64,000 nt of DNA, taken from Rubrivirga marina (GTDB taxonomy: Bacteria > Bacteroidota > Rhodothermia > Rhodothermales > Rubricoccaceae). A program made the position numbers and the translations under genes. The stretch lies in the NCBI RefSeq assembly GCF_002283365.1, contig NZ_MQWD01000010.1:1-64000 (forward strand), written 5' to 3'. Numbering within the stretch: the stretch's first letter is position 1; every line of letters begins with the position of its first letter. The notes under the pieces were generated by a model. The model made no database searches and was not told where the DNA came from. It saw only the letters and a list, made by a program, of their open reading frames with translations. This document shows, in pieces, positions 36,018-45,882 of the stretch.

Positions 36018-37730
36018 ATGCCTCGGCACCGCTACAGAACCTCGGACACGATCGGGAAGATCGGTGCGGCCGCCTTCCGAAGCTGGGCGGAGGCCGTCGG
36101 GCTCGTCGTCAACGAGTCGGCCGACGACCAGGCTGGGTGGGACTTCATCGTCGAGTCCAATCCCGAGGCGGCCCACGAGCCGCCAGCGGACCCCTTCGGG
36201 CATGCCGACTCCTTCCCGGTCCGCGCCCGAGTGCAGGTCAAGGCCACCGACAAACGGGACGGGGCCATCGACATGAAGTTGAGCAACTGGGTCCGGCTTG
36301 TCGAGTCGCCCGACCCGGCGTTCGTCTTCGTCGCCGAGCTCGACGGCAAGGACATCCCCCAACGGGCGTGGCTCTACCACGTCGGCGAGGACGACTGGCG
36401 CGACATCGAGCGGCGGAAGTGGGAGAACGAGACGGGGCACGGCAAGAAGGCGAAGCGCCCGCTCCACAAACTGTCCCGGCGACTCCGGTACGGCGCACAC
36501 GATGCGCTCCCGTCCCTGGACGGTTGTGCCCTCCTCGACGCGATGGCCGACGCCGTCGGACCGTCGCCCTCCGAGTACGCATCGCGCAAAATGACCGTAG
36601 TCCGCGAGGCGGGGTACGAGCGAGGCAACGCGACGGTCCGCCTCCGGATCGGCGGTGACGCTCCCCCGGACGTCACGCTCGCGGAGGCCCAACTCGGTCT
36701 GCGGCCCCGCGTCCGTGTTCGCGACGTCCACGTCGCGCCCATGCGTTTCGGCGTCACCCACGAGGGCCGTGTCCACGTCGTCGGAGACGCCGAGCTGTTT
36801 GTGCAGACGGCCGCGCCCGGGGTGCCTGTGGAGGTCGAGTTGGAGGCTAGCGGCGACGTCGCCCGCGTCCCGGCCACGCTGCACGTGCCCCACGCCTTCA
36901 CTCACCGACTGGCGTCCGGTCAGGACCCCGAGGGGCTGAGCCTCCGAGCCCGGTCGCCCGAACTCGACCTCGTCGTCCGGTTCGGACGGGCGTCGTCGCT
37001 CAACTTGAGTTCCCCGGCATCGGATCACCCCACCCCTCTCCGCTCTCTCCTCGTCCTCTCGCGGGCGACCCGGGTAATGGGCTCGGCGGCCCGGAACGGC
37101 GTCCCGCTCGACATTCGGGTCGTGGGTCCGGACGGGGTCGCACTCAAGCTGAAGCAGGATCCAGTCCCTCCCAGTGAGGGCGGCATCAACATCGATGACT
37201 TTCCACCCGACTGGCTCCTCGACGGCGTCGAGGACGCGTGGCACGTCGCCCGTGTGTTCGAAGCGGAGAACGAGGTGGTGACCACGATCGACGAGATTGC
37301 CGAGAGCGCCCTCGGTCTCTCGCAACTCCGGTCCTTCGCCGACGGGAGCGCCGACGGGGCGTACCGTTTTGAGTGGGAACCCGGTGCCGAAGGCGAAGGA
37401 CCGCAGCGTTTGACCGAGCTGTCCGAGGCCGTCATCGTGGCCTACCACGCGGCGCTGGGGGCGACTCGCTTCAGCGTCGCGGCCCACCTCGGGGGCTCTT
37501 TGGAGTTCGAACACCCCTGTGCCTACTCGGTCCATTTCGGCTCGGTCGACCACCAGGTGCTGCGAGCGACCAAGATGGCCGCGCCCCCGCCGGATCTGGC
37601 GGCCCTCGCAAACCGGTCGTGCCAGAAGCTTGGGAAGGTCGCCCTCCTGTGCCTCCTCGTCGAAGACCAGATGCGTATGCTGCTCCCCGGTCCGAGCGGT
37701 GAGCTCCCACCACCCGCTGGCCAGGACTAG
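36018..37730 (+). CDS. DUF4365-like PD-(D/E)XK domain protein
   Basis: 570 residues. The N terminus (TSDTIGKIGAAAFRSWAEAV, then GWDFIVES and VRARVQVKATDKRDGAIDMK) has the D...Q-V-K pattern of DUF4365, a restriction-endonuclease-like fold common in defence islands. The remaining ~430 residues are beta-rich and unrecognised. It may be a single-gene defence nuclease. Its TAG stop (37728-37730) overlaps the end of the degraded integrase tail at 37727, so it lies exactly at the edge of the cassette array and is oriented towards it. Confidence 0.65.
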   Translation: MPRHRYRTSDTIGKIGAAAFRSWAEAVGLVVNESADDQAGWDFIVESNPEAAHEPPADPFGHADSFPVRARVQVKATDKRDGAIDMKLSNWVRLVESPDPAFVFVAELDGKDIPQRAWLYHVGEDDWRDIERRKWENETGHGKKAKRPLHKLSRRLRYGAHDALPSLDGCALLDAMADAVGPSPSEYASRKMTVVREAGYERGNATVRLRIGGDAPPDVTLAEAQLGLRPRVRVRDVHVAPMRFGVTHEGRVHVVGDAELFVQTAAPGVPVEVELEASGDVARVPATLHVPHAFTHRLASGQDPEGLSLRARSPELDLVVRFGRASSLNLSSPASDHPTPLRSLLVLSRATRVMGSAARNGVPLDIRVVGPDGVALKLKQDPVPPSEGGINIDDFPPDWLLDGVEDAWHVARVFEAENEVVTTIDEIAESALGLSQLRSFADGSADGAYRFEWEPGAEGEGPQRLTELSEAVIVAYHAALGATRFSVAAHLGGSLEFEHPCAYSVHFGSVDHQVLRATKMAAPPPDLAALANRSCQKLGKVALLCLLVEDQMRMLLPGPSGELPPPAGQD

Positions 37731-37826
37731 AGGGCACCTCCCTCGGAGCCATCCTCGTCGAAGAGCCATCACTCGCGGACGTACTCGGCGAGCATGGCGG
37801 CCGACTTGTGCCACGCGCTACTGGAT
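37727..37826 (-). pseudogene. Degraded integrase 3'-end tail (array copy A)
   Basis: This 100-bp stretch aligns with the last 102 bp of the integrase gene at 48499-48600 (one 2-bp deletion). Reading the minus strand it still gives HKSAAMLAEYVRE, then a stop in place of Gly, then WLFDEDGSEGGAL and TAG. It begins at ATCCAG like the other copies. It closes the array 26 bp beyond the STAND gene's stop. The frame is broken, so this is a relic. Confidence 0.8.
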
Positions 37827-37852
37827 AAAACGCACGGACCGCCCCAGCATCC

Positions 37853-40800
37853 TTAGCCGTCGCCTACGCGCTGCGCTAGTTCGAACGCGACGGGGACTTG
37901 CTGCGTGACCATCGCTCCAAGCAGGTGCCGAAACGCGGCGAACGCCGCCTCGCGCTGGCGGAGCGCCTCGCGGTCGTGCTGCCACACGTGGACGAGAAGC
38001 TGAATCGTCAGGTCCACTGACTTGCTGCGAGCCCGCGGACCGACCGTATGGTCTTTCCATAAATGGGCTCCTTCTCGCCGGGCGGCGTCGCTGAGCCAGA
38101 TTAGACCGTCGAACCGAACCGCGTCAGCTGCAGGCAGAACCAGGAAGGCCGCCAGATGGGCGACGTCCGTGTCACGCCGGAGATGGGTCTCAGCCCACGC
38201 TCTCAGGCCCGGCTCAACGGCGGCCACCACCTGGGCTCGGTCCGCCGTCCAGGTCTCCGCCGAGAGGTGCTTGAGTCCCAAGAGGTCGCGCCACAGCTCG
38301 TCTCGCCGGAACCATACGCCCGCGTCCGCCAGCGCCCAACGCGCGTGACCCTGTGCGTACTCGATCATCAGCTGCCATCGTCGGAGAACGACCTGAGACG
38401 CGCCCAGCACCGCTCGTGGCCACCACTCCATTAAGAACCACGAGACGAGCCCTGAGGCCGACGGTCCGAGGTTGAGAATCGGCTCCCAGTACTCGCGGGC
38501 CTCAGCATCGGAGTCGGCCTCTGCGGCGAGTGCCGCCGCGTGCGACGCGACGAACCGGACCCAGGGATCGTCCACACCCTCGAAGTCCTCGGTCGGGGCA
38601 TCATCTGGGAGCGTGAGCCATTCCGCGGTCTCGCGAACGGCGTCTGCCCAGACGGCCCGCCACCGCTCCCACGACTCCACCTCCGCCAACTCACCTGGCA
38701 GAGGGATACCACGGAAGGCCGAGACAGCGAGTCCAGAGTCGAACGGCATATCCGGGCGGGCGCGGTGACCCGGTCGCGCAGATCGAAGCCTCGGCTCGGT
38801 GTCCGAGTCACCTGCTGTCAACTCCGACACCGGGGGCACGGTCGCGCTCAGGCTCCCATCGACGAAACGGCGGCTCGCGTCCTCGCGCTCCGCATCGAGC
38901 CGGTCGATTTCATCCTGGATGATCGCCTCGCCTCCCTCTGGTGGGAATCTCGCGACGTTCCTGAGCTGCCCCAGCCTCCGATCCGTGCGGGCGAGTCGCA
39001 GAATCAAGTGAACAAGGCGCAGGTGGTCGTTCCCTAGGCGCGCCCTCTGTGCCTTGACGCCGTCCACCAGTGCGTCGATCTCCTCGCCGACGCCCGTCAG
39101 AGCGAGCCGTGCGACCGCTCGACGGAGTTCTTGGTCGTCTGGGTCGGAAGCCCACACCGTCGGGAGCACACGTGCGGCGAAAGACCGCGCGCTCCACATC
39201 CCAAGGCCGGGGTGATCGGAAACCGACCTGGCGGCCTCCAGCAGAGTCGCGCGCGCCCACGCCGCACGCTCAGCGTGCGACGCAGTGCTGCGTTCTCCGA
39301 ACACGGCGAGGACGGCGGCGATGCCGGCGAGTACATCGAGAGCGCTCTGCGGAGTATCTGCCCACTGACGATCGCTGAGAGCCTCGAGCCGTTCGACGCG
39401 CGACCACAACTCGTCGAGACACTCAGGCGTCGCCTCCTTCTCCCGGTCTAGAAGCTGGGAGCAGTCCATCGGCGTCGTGAGCGGAAGCATGTTCGCAACG
39501 AACTCGGCCTGAGCTTCGTCATTCCGGACTTGCTGCTCGGGCGGAGGCTGGAACACGAGGATTTGGCGCGCGGGCCCCCCGTCTTCGTCGTCTGTCGCTT
39601 CTATGGCGTCCTCCTCGGCCGGCGCCCAATTGTCCGGGTCGAACTGTGCGAGAAGGGTCGGGATGTACTCCCACCCGTGATAGACCGTGTCGACCTCGCG
39701 AGACCAACGTTCCCGCGCGTCCGCGACCGCCTCGCGAAAGCTCTCGTCGCTGTGGAGCAGGAAGAGGGCCACGTTGACCAGGGAGGCCCGACGGTGGGGG
39801 TACTCGTGCCACTCGCGGTAGGCGTCGTGCTGAGCACGAGGGAGGAGCGTGAATGGCGGCGAGATCGCCGACTTCCACATCATGTTCTGGCTCCCCATGT
39901 TCGTCCAAGAGAACAGGTGCGGGCTGAGCAGGAGCGGCCTCAGAGGCCCGAGGAACAGATGGGGCGCCCGCCGCCCGACTGACGCTAGCACGCCGACCAT
40001 GGCCGTTGAGGTGGTCTCTCGCAGCAGCCGGGCCACGAGAGGGCCGACATCGTCACCCGCCTCGATCCGGTCGTACAGGTGCTTTTCCAGCGCCATCAGC
40101 GCGCTCGCCACGACCCCCTCCGATGTAGGGCCGTCGAGGTTCCAGCCGAACACCTCGGCGTGACCGACCGTCTCGATCTCTCCATCGGACGTCGCCAATC
40201 GCAAGACGAACGGCTCGGCGCGCTTCCCGTGCCACCGTTCGAACCGGTCGGAATGGTTCTCCGCCCAGCGCTCCGTCGCGTGACGCAGCAACCGGACGAT
40301 CACCTCAATTCCGGCGTCCTCGTCGAGGGTGAGCAGCTGTCGGAACGGACCGCGGGTGTAGAACGGGGGGTGCCACTGGGGTCGGGCGACGTAGACATCG
40401 CGAAGCGGAACCTCGTCGTACCGGTCCCTTGCGGCGGGTGCGCGGATCAAGAGCGCGAGGAGGATCTCGACGGCGGCTTCGGGAGCCGCGACCACGAGCG
40501 GTGCCAGCGCTCCCTCTTCGAGGACCACGTGCTGCAAGGACCCATCTACCTCGAAGGCCGGGCCGTCAGGCCACGGCTCAGGCGTCGGACCGGGTGGGCC
40601 GAACACGGAGCCCAGAGGGACGCCCTTCTGGCGCGCAAACGCCCGGTTCTCCTCTTTCTCTTCCTCCGTCAGCGGCGGCGGCTCGAACCGTTTGGGGCTG
40701 AGTCCGGACGCCTCTCGGAGGATGGCCAGCGCGGGGTCGGTGTCCTGCGACGCCGAGAGGAGCACCGCCGTATACACCGAGCGGCTCACCAGGTCGTCGC

Positions 40801-43153
40801 TGCGGAGCCCGTAGCTGCCCCGGCCCTCCTTGTCGCGGAGCGTGGCTTCGCCCAGCGCCACGGCCGTCTCTGCGGCCTCGACCCTCATCGGCCAACCGTC
40901 GCGCGTGTGCTGAAGCCAGAGCGCGACCACACGCGCCACGACTAGGCGTGCGGGGTAGGGGATCTCGTTCCGGTGCGTGTGGAGCACCGCCAGCGGCGCG
41001 ACCCAGTACGGCGCGTACGGAATCCGAGCCGAGGCCGCGAGGTACGGTTCCATGTCGGGCGCGACCTCGGCGAGGACCGTGCGGAACGCGTCGTTCGGAA
41101 CGGTCGCTGAGTGGAGCAGTCGGTGCAGGAGCCGGTTGAGCAAGGCGCCTTCGTCCTCGATGAGGACCGGCCACAAGGCCGTCAGTGCACGCGCGGACCC
41201 GACCGTATGCGCCGAGGCTTCGAGCAGCAGGTCGCGCGCGAGGTCCGCCGCGTCGCCCAGGTCCTCGAACGCGGCGAACGCCTCCCGCCAGGACGCCAGT
41301 CCGTCGTGTTCGAGAAGGTGGAGGCCGTAGAGCCGAACCGCTCGGTACCACACGGGTGAGTCCATCCGGCTCTTCAAGAACTCCACCAACCGGCCGCTCT
41401 CCGTCTGCTCGCGCAGGATTCGGAGCCGGACCCAATCCCCGTAGAGGTCGTGCTCGAACCGGACGCGGTCGTCCCGCCGAGTCAGGAGACGGTCGTCAAC
41501 GAGTGCCTCCAGCGCGCTCCGTTCACCCGTGTCGAACTCGCCCGACTCAACGCGAACCTCCGTCACCAGGCGATCCGCCTGCTTGCGCGCGAGCGTGGCC
41601 GCGGCGGCGCCTCGGTCGAGGGACACGTCGGCGCGCTCGATCTGCTGGTCCCAGAACCACATCGCGAGATGCGACTCGCCGACCGTGTGGAGGTCGAGTC
41701 CGCTCGTCGAGTGCAGCGCGAGCAGGTCGAGCACCTTGGGGCGGAGCAGCACGGGCGCCAGGTGCTGCCGCAGACGCAGCGGCCTCAGCTCGGGGAACGC
41801 CTCCCAGACGGGCGCCAACTCGTCCACGTCTGGGCTCTCGACCGCGTACGACTCGACGCGCTCGGCCGCTAACCCGTCGCGCCGCAACTCGTCCCGGACG
41901 CGCGGCCACGCCTCCGGCGTACAGGTGAGCAGCGTCCGCCAGCCCGGCCGGACCTCTTCGCCGTGGGTCAAGCCCACCGCGGCGAGCAGCGCGCCCACGC
42001 GGGCGAAGGCCTCGGGGGCGTACAGCCGGTCCAGCTGGTCGATCACGAGGAGACCCGGAGCGACGTCGTGCTCCATCAACGTCGGGAACGATGGAGATCC
42101 TGAGACCACGTTGCCGCGCTCCAACGCGTCCCCGGACGCCCACACCACGCGGCCGGCGTCGTCCTCAAGGGCATTGAGGGCTTCGTGACGCGCGATTACG
42201 GACTTCCCGACGCCGGACGCACCTAGCAAGATCACCGCTGGCGCGTCCATGCCCGCTAGATCGGTTCGGGCACGTGACCGGGGGAGCACTACCTGGCCTC
42301 CGATCCGGTGGCGGACGCGCCTCGCCGCCTCGGCGCTCGCGTCTCGCAGAGCCTCCCATGCAGGACGGTGGTCCGGTCGGCCGCGCAGCACGAACCGGGG
42401 CGGCACCCGGGCGAGCACCCCCGCACGGTCTACGTCTCCCGAGGCGGTGCGCAGACTCCACGCGATCTCTTTGAGCGATTCCCACAGGGCGTCGGCCTCG
42501 TCGGCGTCTCCGCTCTGCAGCGTGTCTTGCAACAGTTCCTTCGCGCGCAATCGCCGCAACGAGTTCTGAGCGTTGAGGTCGAACGGGAGCCACAGCACGC
42601 GTCGCAGCATCCGGCCCGCTAGGGGAGGGCTCGAGCCTGCGGGCACGAGGTCGTCGGGGCACGCCGCGCTCGCGAGCAGTCCACGGACGGTGTCGTTGGC
42701 GCGGTGAGGTCGAGCGACATCCTCGTCCAACTCGTCCGGGCTCTGTGCGTGGGCACGTGCCAGGAGGTCCTGGACATCCGACTCCACGTGGGGCGCAGGA
42801 GCCGACACGAGAGCCAGCCAGTCCCGATCCTCGACGAACGCGTCAGACGACGTGCCGAGGAGTTGCTCCCACGCGTCCCGTACGAAGTCCGCCGGGAACG
42901 ATGCCACGCCGAACTGCGCGCTGCTCTTCACGGAGGCCGCCACGTAGACGGAGCCTGGGTACGTGAGCACGACATCGTCGAGATGCCACACGCTCGCCGG
43001 CTCTTGCACGTCCACGCGCTGTGGCACGCCGGGGACCCTCTCGATTAGAGTGCGTCCTGCGATAAGGTGTGCCAGGACGTAGGCCACCACCTCGGTCTCG
43101 AAGTCGTACCCGCCGCCGCCGGTCTGCTTCGGAGTCGCGTCGCGTCGGGCCAT
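37853..43153 (-). CDS. STAND-type NTPase with N-terminal PD-(D/E)XK-like nuclease domain (Avs-like)
   Basis: 1,766 residues. The N terminus (GGGGYDFETEVVAYVLAHLI, then VWHLDDVVLTY and VYVAASVKSSAQFG, residues ~12-80) fits a restriction-like nuclease domain fused to many defence NTPases. The NTPase follows: Walker A ILLGASGVGKSVIA (~residue 310) and Walker B GLLVIDQLDRL (~370), then a winged-helix-like segment (FEHDLYGDWVRLRIL). The C-terminal ~1,100 residues are helical repeats that would serve as the ligand-sensing region. Avs-type proteins bind phage proteins, oligomerise and activate the nuclease. It is the only full gene of its cassette and starts 22 bp after a short conserved frame. Confidence 0.8.
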   Translation of the reverse strand: MARRDATPKQTGGGGYDFETEVVAYVLAHLIAGRTLIERVPGVPQRVDVQEPASVWHLDDVVLTYPGSVYVAASVKSSAQFGVASFPADFVRDAWEQLLGTSSDAFVEDRDWLALVSAPAPHVESDVQDLLARAHAQSPDELDEDVARPHRANDTVRGLLASAACPDDLVPAGSSPPLAGRMLRRVLWLPFDLNAQNSLRRLRAKELLQDTLQSGDADEADALWESLKEIAWSLRTASGDVDRAGVLARVPPRFVLRGRPDHRPAWEALRDASAEAARRVRHRIGGQVVLPRSRARTDLAGMDAPAVILLGASGVGKSVIARHEALNALEDDAGRVVWASGDALERGNVVSGSPSFPTLMEHDVAPGLLVIDQLDRLYAPEAFARVGALLAAVGLTHGEEVRPGWRTLLTCTPEAWPRVRDELRRDGLAAERVESYAVESPDVDELAPVWEAFPELRPLRLRQHLAPVLLRPKVLDLLALHSTSGLDLHTVGESHLAMWFWDQQIERADVSLDRGAAAATLARKQADRLVTEVRVESGEFDTGERSALEALVDDRLLTRRDDRVRFEHDLYGDWVRLRILREQTESGRLVEFLKSRMDSPVWYRAVRLYGLHLLEHDGLASWREAFAAFEDLGDAADLARDLLLEASAHTVGSARALTALWPVLIEDEGALLNRLLHRLLHSATVPNDAFRTVLAEVAPDMEPYLAASARIPYAPYWVAPLAVLHTHRNEIPYPARLVVARVVALWLQHTRDGWPMRVEAAETAVALGEATLRDKEGRGSYGLRSDDLVSRSVYTAVLLSASQDTDPALAILREASGLSPKRFEPPPLTEEEKEENRAFARQKGVPLGSVFGPPGPTPEPWPDGPAFEVDGSLQHVVLEEGALAPLVVAAPEAAVEILLALLIRAPAARDRYDEVPLRDVYVARPQWHPPFYTRGPFRQLLTLDEDAGIEVIVRLLRHATERWAENHSDRFERWHGKRAEPFVLRLATSDGEIETVGHAEVFGWNLDGPTSEGVVASALMALEKHLYDRIEAGDDVGPLVARLLRETTSTAMVGVLASVGRRAPHLFLGPLRPLLLSPHLFSWTNMGSQNMMWKSAISPPFTLLPRAQHDAYREWHEYPHRRASLVNVALFLLHSDESFREAVADARERWSREVDTVYHGWEYIPTLLAQFDPDNWAPAEEDAIEATDDEDGGPARQILVFQPPPEQQVRNDEAQAEFVANMLPLTTPMDCSQLLDREKEATPECLDELWSRVERLEALSDRQWADTPQSALDVLAGIAAVLAVFGERSTASHAERAAWARATLLEAARSVSDHPGLGMWSARSFAARVLPTVWASDPDDQELRRAVARLALTGVGEEIDALVDGVKAQRARLGNDHLRLVHLILRLARTDRRLGQLRNVARFPPEGGEAIIQDEIDRLDAEREDASRRFVDGSLSATVPPVSELTAGDSDTEPRLRSARPGHRARPDMPFDSGLAVSAFRGIPLPGELAEVESWERWRAVWADAVRETAEWLTLPDDAPTEDFEGVDDPWVRFVASHAAALAAEADSDAEAREYWEPILNLGPSASGLVSWFLMEWWPRAVLGASQVVLRRWQLMIEYAQGHARWALADAGVWFRRDELWRDLLGLKHLSAETWTADRAQVVAAVEPGLRAWAETHLRRDTDVAHLAAFLVLPAADAVRFDGLIWLSDAARREGAHLWKDHTVGPRARSKSVDLTIQLLVHVWQHDREALRQREAAFAAFRHLLGAMVTQQVPVAFELAQRVGDG

Positions 43154-43175
43154 CGATTAGTGACTAGGGTACCGG

Positions 43176-43244
43176 TCAGATAGGAGCATAATCTCGCAGT
43201 TGCACGAACGCTCTCTGGACTTCCGAGCGGAGCCTGACGCTCAC
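43176..43244 (-). CDS. Short conserved leader frame of the STAND cassette (22 aa)
   Basis: Starts with a GTG that overlaps the stop of the integrase tail (GTGA) and reads VSVRLRSEVQRAFVQLRDYA plus two residues. The frame in the neighbouring cassette (45883-45978) reads LSVRLRSERRGASSLLRDFA..., and the two differ partly at synonymous positions (GCT/GCG, CCT/CCG). It ends 22 bp before the STAND gene. It may be a translated leader that couples the genes, or the remnant of a gene that followed an ancestral integrase. It could instead be a conserved DNA element. Confidence 0.4.
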   Translation of the reverse strand: MSVRLRSEVQRAFVQLRDYAPI

Positions 43245-43342
43245 AGCCCGATCCCCTCGCTGGCGTTCTCGTCGAAGAGCCGGCCCTCCCGGACGTCCTC
43301 GGCGAGCATCGCCGCGCTCTTGTACAGCGTCTGCTTCTGAAT
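43241..43342 (-). pseudogene. Integrase 3'-end tail (array copy B)
   Basis: 102 bp, exactly the length of the final 34 codons of the integrase at 48499. It translates as IQKQTLYKSAAMLAEDVREG, then RLFDENASEGIGL and stop. The catalytic Tyr position is Asp, so it could not work as recombinase sequence, yet the frame is intact to the stop. The homology ends abruptly at the ATT/ATC codon, at the same point as in the other copies. It lies 48 bp beyond the stop of the PD-(D/E)XK gene. Confidence 0.85.
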
Positions 43343-43390
43343 CACCTAGTTGCTCCACGCCGAGCGGGGGTTGATGTGACAGACGGGCGG

Positions 43391-45877
43391 CTACGTCGGT
43401 TCGTCCGGGGGCGTGGGACGCTGCTGGAGCGCATCGAGCGCAGGGTTGGGCACCCAGGGCTCTGCGTTCAGGACCACGACGGACGCCCATTCGTCGGCAC
43501 CCGCACGAGTCCCAATCCCGAGCCACCGGTCGCTCCGGGTCTCGTACTTCCGCGTCGCGACCATCCCACCCACCTGGGGTATGCCCTCTTGGTCTGGCGT
43601 CTCCGGCCGGAGCATGAGGTGTGTGAGCCCGAGGCTCGCGCCCTGGATCGGGAACGAGGCCCCGGTGTCACGGCCCTCGGTCTCAGCCACTTGGCGGTTC
43701 TCTCGAATCCGCTCGGCGATGGGCTCTCGAAGCTCGTGCGGGAGGTCGTAGATCACCGACGCGATAGCCATTCTCCCTCTTGGTGCTCGGGCCTCAATCT
43801 CGTCGCGGATCTTTCGGAGCGGTTCGGGGAGCGGCTGGGCTGGCTTCGCAGCGGGCGTCTGGCGCCCGCCATAGGTATGCATGAAGTAGGCGTCCATCGA
43901 AGTGGTGTAACCCATGAGTTGGACGCCAGCGTCGGGGTCGCCGCCGGTGGCGTGCTCGAATCCGGTCCCCTCAAGGAGGTAGTGGCCGAGCCAGTCGAGC
44001 TCGTCGTTCGCCTTCGCTGAGGGATTCCCGGCCACATCGACGCGGTGCGCGAGGAAGTGGAGAAACTCGGTTGGTGAGTCTACTAGCTCTGCGACCACTT
44101 CGAGGTCGGCGAGACTCACGCACCACGGCGTGTCGTCGGGGCCTGCGTTCTCGGCGAGGAGGCCCGCCTCAGCCAGTTCGGGGAGGTCGGTCGTGAACGC
44201 ACCGAGGTCCTCCAGCGTGATGACGACGAGCGCCGCGTCTTGGACGTCGCCTGGGGCCAGATTCACCTCCGACCCGTCCTCGCGTCGGAACCGGTCTCCG
44301 CCCTCGAAGAACCGTTTCGCCCGGACAGCCTGATAATGGCCCTCGCCGACGAGTCGGTCCCGCAGCTCTTCCCGGAGCGAGTCCGACGCGCCCCGTCTCG
44401 CGGGGGGTGAGAGGACGCCGGCCTTGACCTCGACGAAGAGGAGCGTCTCGTCGTAGCGCAGCAAACCGTCCAATTCTGTCTCGCCCACCTCGCCCGCGCG
44501 GTCCTCCGCCTCGTAGGTGAGGTTCCGCTCGACGGTGGCGCCTGGAAGGAGCCCTGACAGAAGCTCCATCGCGCGACGCTCGGCGTATGACGCACGCGAG
44601 CGTTCGTAGCGGTCCCAGGCCGCTTCCGTCGCCTCTGCAGCCTGGAGCGGGCGGAGCTCTCTCGGCGGGTCGGGGTTGAGAGCGCTCTCGATGTTCGCTC
44701 GCAGAGCCCAGAACACCGACTGGGGCACGGGGCAGAAATATGCGTCTCCAGCGTGCGCCTCGACTGAGTGCTCGCCGGGGCGGAGCCGGATCAGGGGGCG
44801 GACGTGGAGCGGCGGCGTCGCCGAGGGCTGGGTGAAGAACTGCGATGCGACGTCGCCGAACCCGAGCGCCATCCGCTCCGCGAACGCGGCGGCCCGGTCG
44901 GGAGCTACGCCCGACGTGACCGCCAGTTCGTCGGCTGTGAACACGAGCGCGTCGCCGATGAACGTGTAGGCCCACGGCATGAGCCGGTACAGCGCGCGTT
45001 CGCGGCGTTCGTCCGGTGGGAGCGCCGCCCCCTCGCGGTAGAAGGTCTCGTCATGTGGAGGGGTCACCGTCCCGTCTTCCACGTACGCATCGACCCCAGC
45101 TAACAGACCGTCCACAGCCTCCCGGAGCCGCTGGAGGTGCTGGTTCAGCTTCTGCTCTGTCACTGCTTCCACGGCCGCGCACAGAGCGAGCGCGTCGGTC
45201 CCCGAGAACCCCAGCACGTCCAGGAGCACATCGTCGATGGGCGTGAGCACGCCGCGCAGCATTCGCTCGAGATGGACCGGGTAGGCAGCGTACCGGGTTG
45301 CCGTGCCCGTGATGAGGGCTTTGAACCGTAGCCACGCGAACCTGGACTGGGGTTCGTCGGCCTCCAGGTCGATGCTCTTTGCCCCATGCAGTCCAACGAC
45401 CGAGCGGAACAGGTCCTCCACTCGCGCCTGGATTCTCGCCATCTCGGACGGGAGGTGGGGCACGAGCCCGCCCCCCTCACCCCGGTCGAACGGCTGGGTC
45501 AGCGCGAGCGTTGCCACGTACTCGGTGAATGCGTCGTTGCCGTGGTGAAGGTATTCGGCGTAGGTCTCACCGTCGGTGATCGCATTGGCGAGCCAGAGCG
45601 AGGCGATCACGTTGAGCGGGTTCCGCTGGGCGAGCACGTGCTGGATCGCCGCTACCTCCGCCTCGATCTCGCCCTCCACCCGTGGGATCGCCTCGACCAG
45701 CGGACGGAGCGCGTCGCGCCGCTCCTCCAACGTCATGTCCAGGTTGTGCCGAACGATCCGATCTCCTTCGTTGACGAGTACGAAGCCGGGTCCGACGAGG
45801 ACATCTTCGCCGTGGGCGGGCTCACCAGGCTCACGTTCAGCCAGCTGACCCTGTTCGCTAGCTTCGTCGTCAGACAT
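43391..45877 (-). CDS. Large PD-(D/E)XK nuclease-like defence protein
   Basis: 828 residues from the ATG at 45877 (MSDDEASEQGQLAEREPG); longer starts run through the leader frame and integrase tail and are rejected. A nuclease core lies at about residues 464-485: ETELDGLLRYDETLLFVEVK, the D-x(n)-E-V-K pattern of PD-(D/E)XK enzymes, preceded by YAERRAMELLSGLLPG. The N-terminal ~400 residues are helical and the C-terminal ~300 residues have no recognised motif. It is the sole gene of its cassette, so it should act alone or with host factors, probably against phage. The exact family is unknown to me. Confidence 0.7.
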   Translation of the reverse strand: MSDDEASEQGQLAEREPGEPAHGEDVLVGPGFVLVNEGDRIVRHNLDMTLEERRDALRPLVEAIPRVEGEIEAEVAAIQHVLAQRNPLNVIASLWLANAITDGETYAEYLHHGNDAFTEYVATLALTQPFDRGEGGGLVPHLPSEMARIQARVEDLFRSVVGLHGAKSIDLEADEPQSRFAWLRFKALITGTATRYAAYPVHLERMLRGVLTPIDDVLLDVLGFSGTDALALCAAVEAVTEQKLNQHLQRLREAVDGLLAGVDAYVEDGTVTPPHDETFYREGAALPPDERRERALYRLMPWAYTFIGDALVFTADELAVTSGVAPDRAAAFAERMALGFGDVASQFFTQPSATPPLHVRPLIRLRPGEHSVEAHAGDAYFCPVPQSVFWALRANIESALNPDPPRELRPLQAAEATEAAWDRYERSRASYAERRAMELLSGLLPGATVERNLTYEAEDRAGEVGETELDGLLRYDETLLFVEVKAGVLSPPARRGASDSLREELRDRLVGEGHYQAVRAKRFFEGGDRFRREDGSEVNLAPGDVQDAALVVITLEDLGAFTTDLPELAEAGLLAENAGPDDTPWCVSLADLEVVAELVDSPTEFLHFLAHRVDVAGNPSAKANDELDWLGHYLLEGTGFEHATGGDPDAGVQLMGYTTSMDAYFMHTYGGRQTPAAKPAQPLPEPLRKIRDEIEARAPRGRMAIASVIYDLPHELREPIAERIRENRQVAETEGRDTGASFPIQGASLGLTHLMLRPETPDQEGIPQVGGMVATRKYETRSDRWLGIGTRAGADEWASVVVLNAEPWVPNPALDALQQRPTPPDEPT

Positions 45878-45882
45878 GGCGT

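Noticed and set aside
43176-43526. 116-codon minus-strand frame across integrase tail B
   Set aside because: The first part is antisense/out-of-frame to the defence gene and to the integrase tail; only the last 22 codons are shared with the neighbouring cassette.
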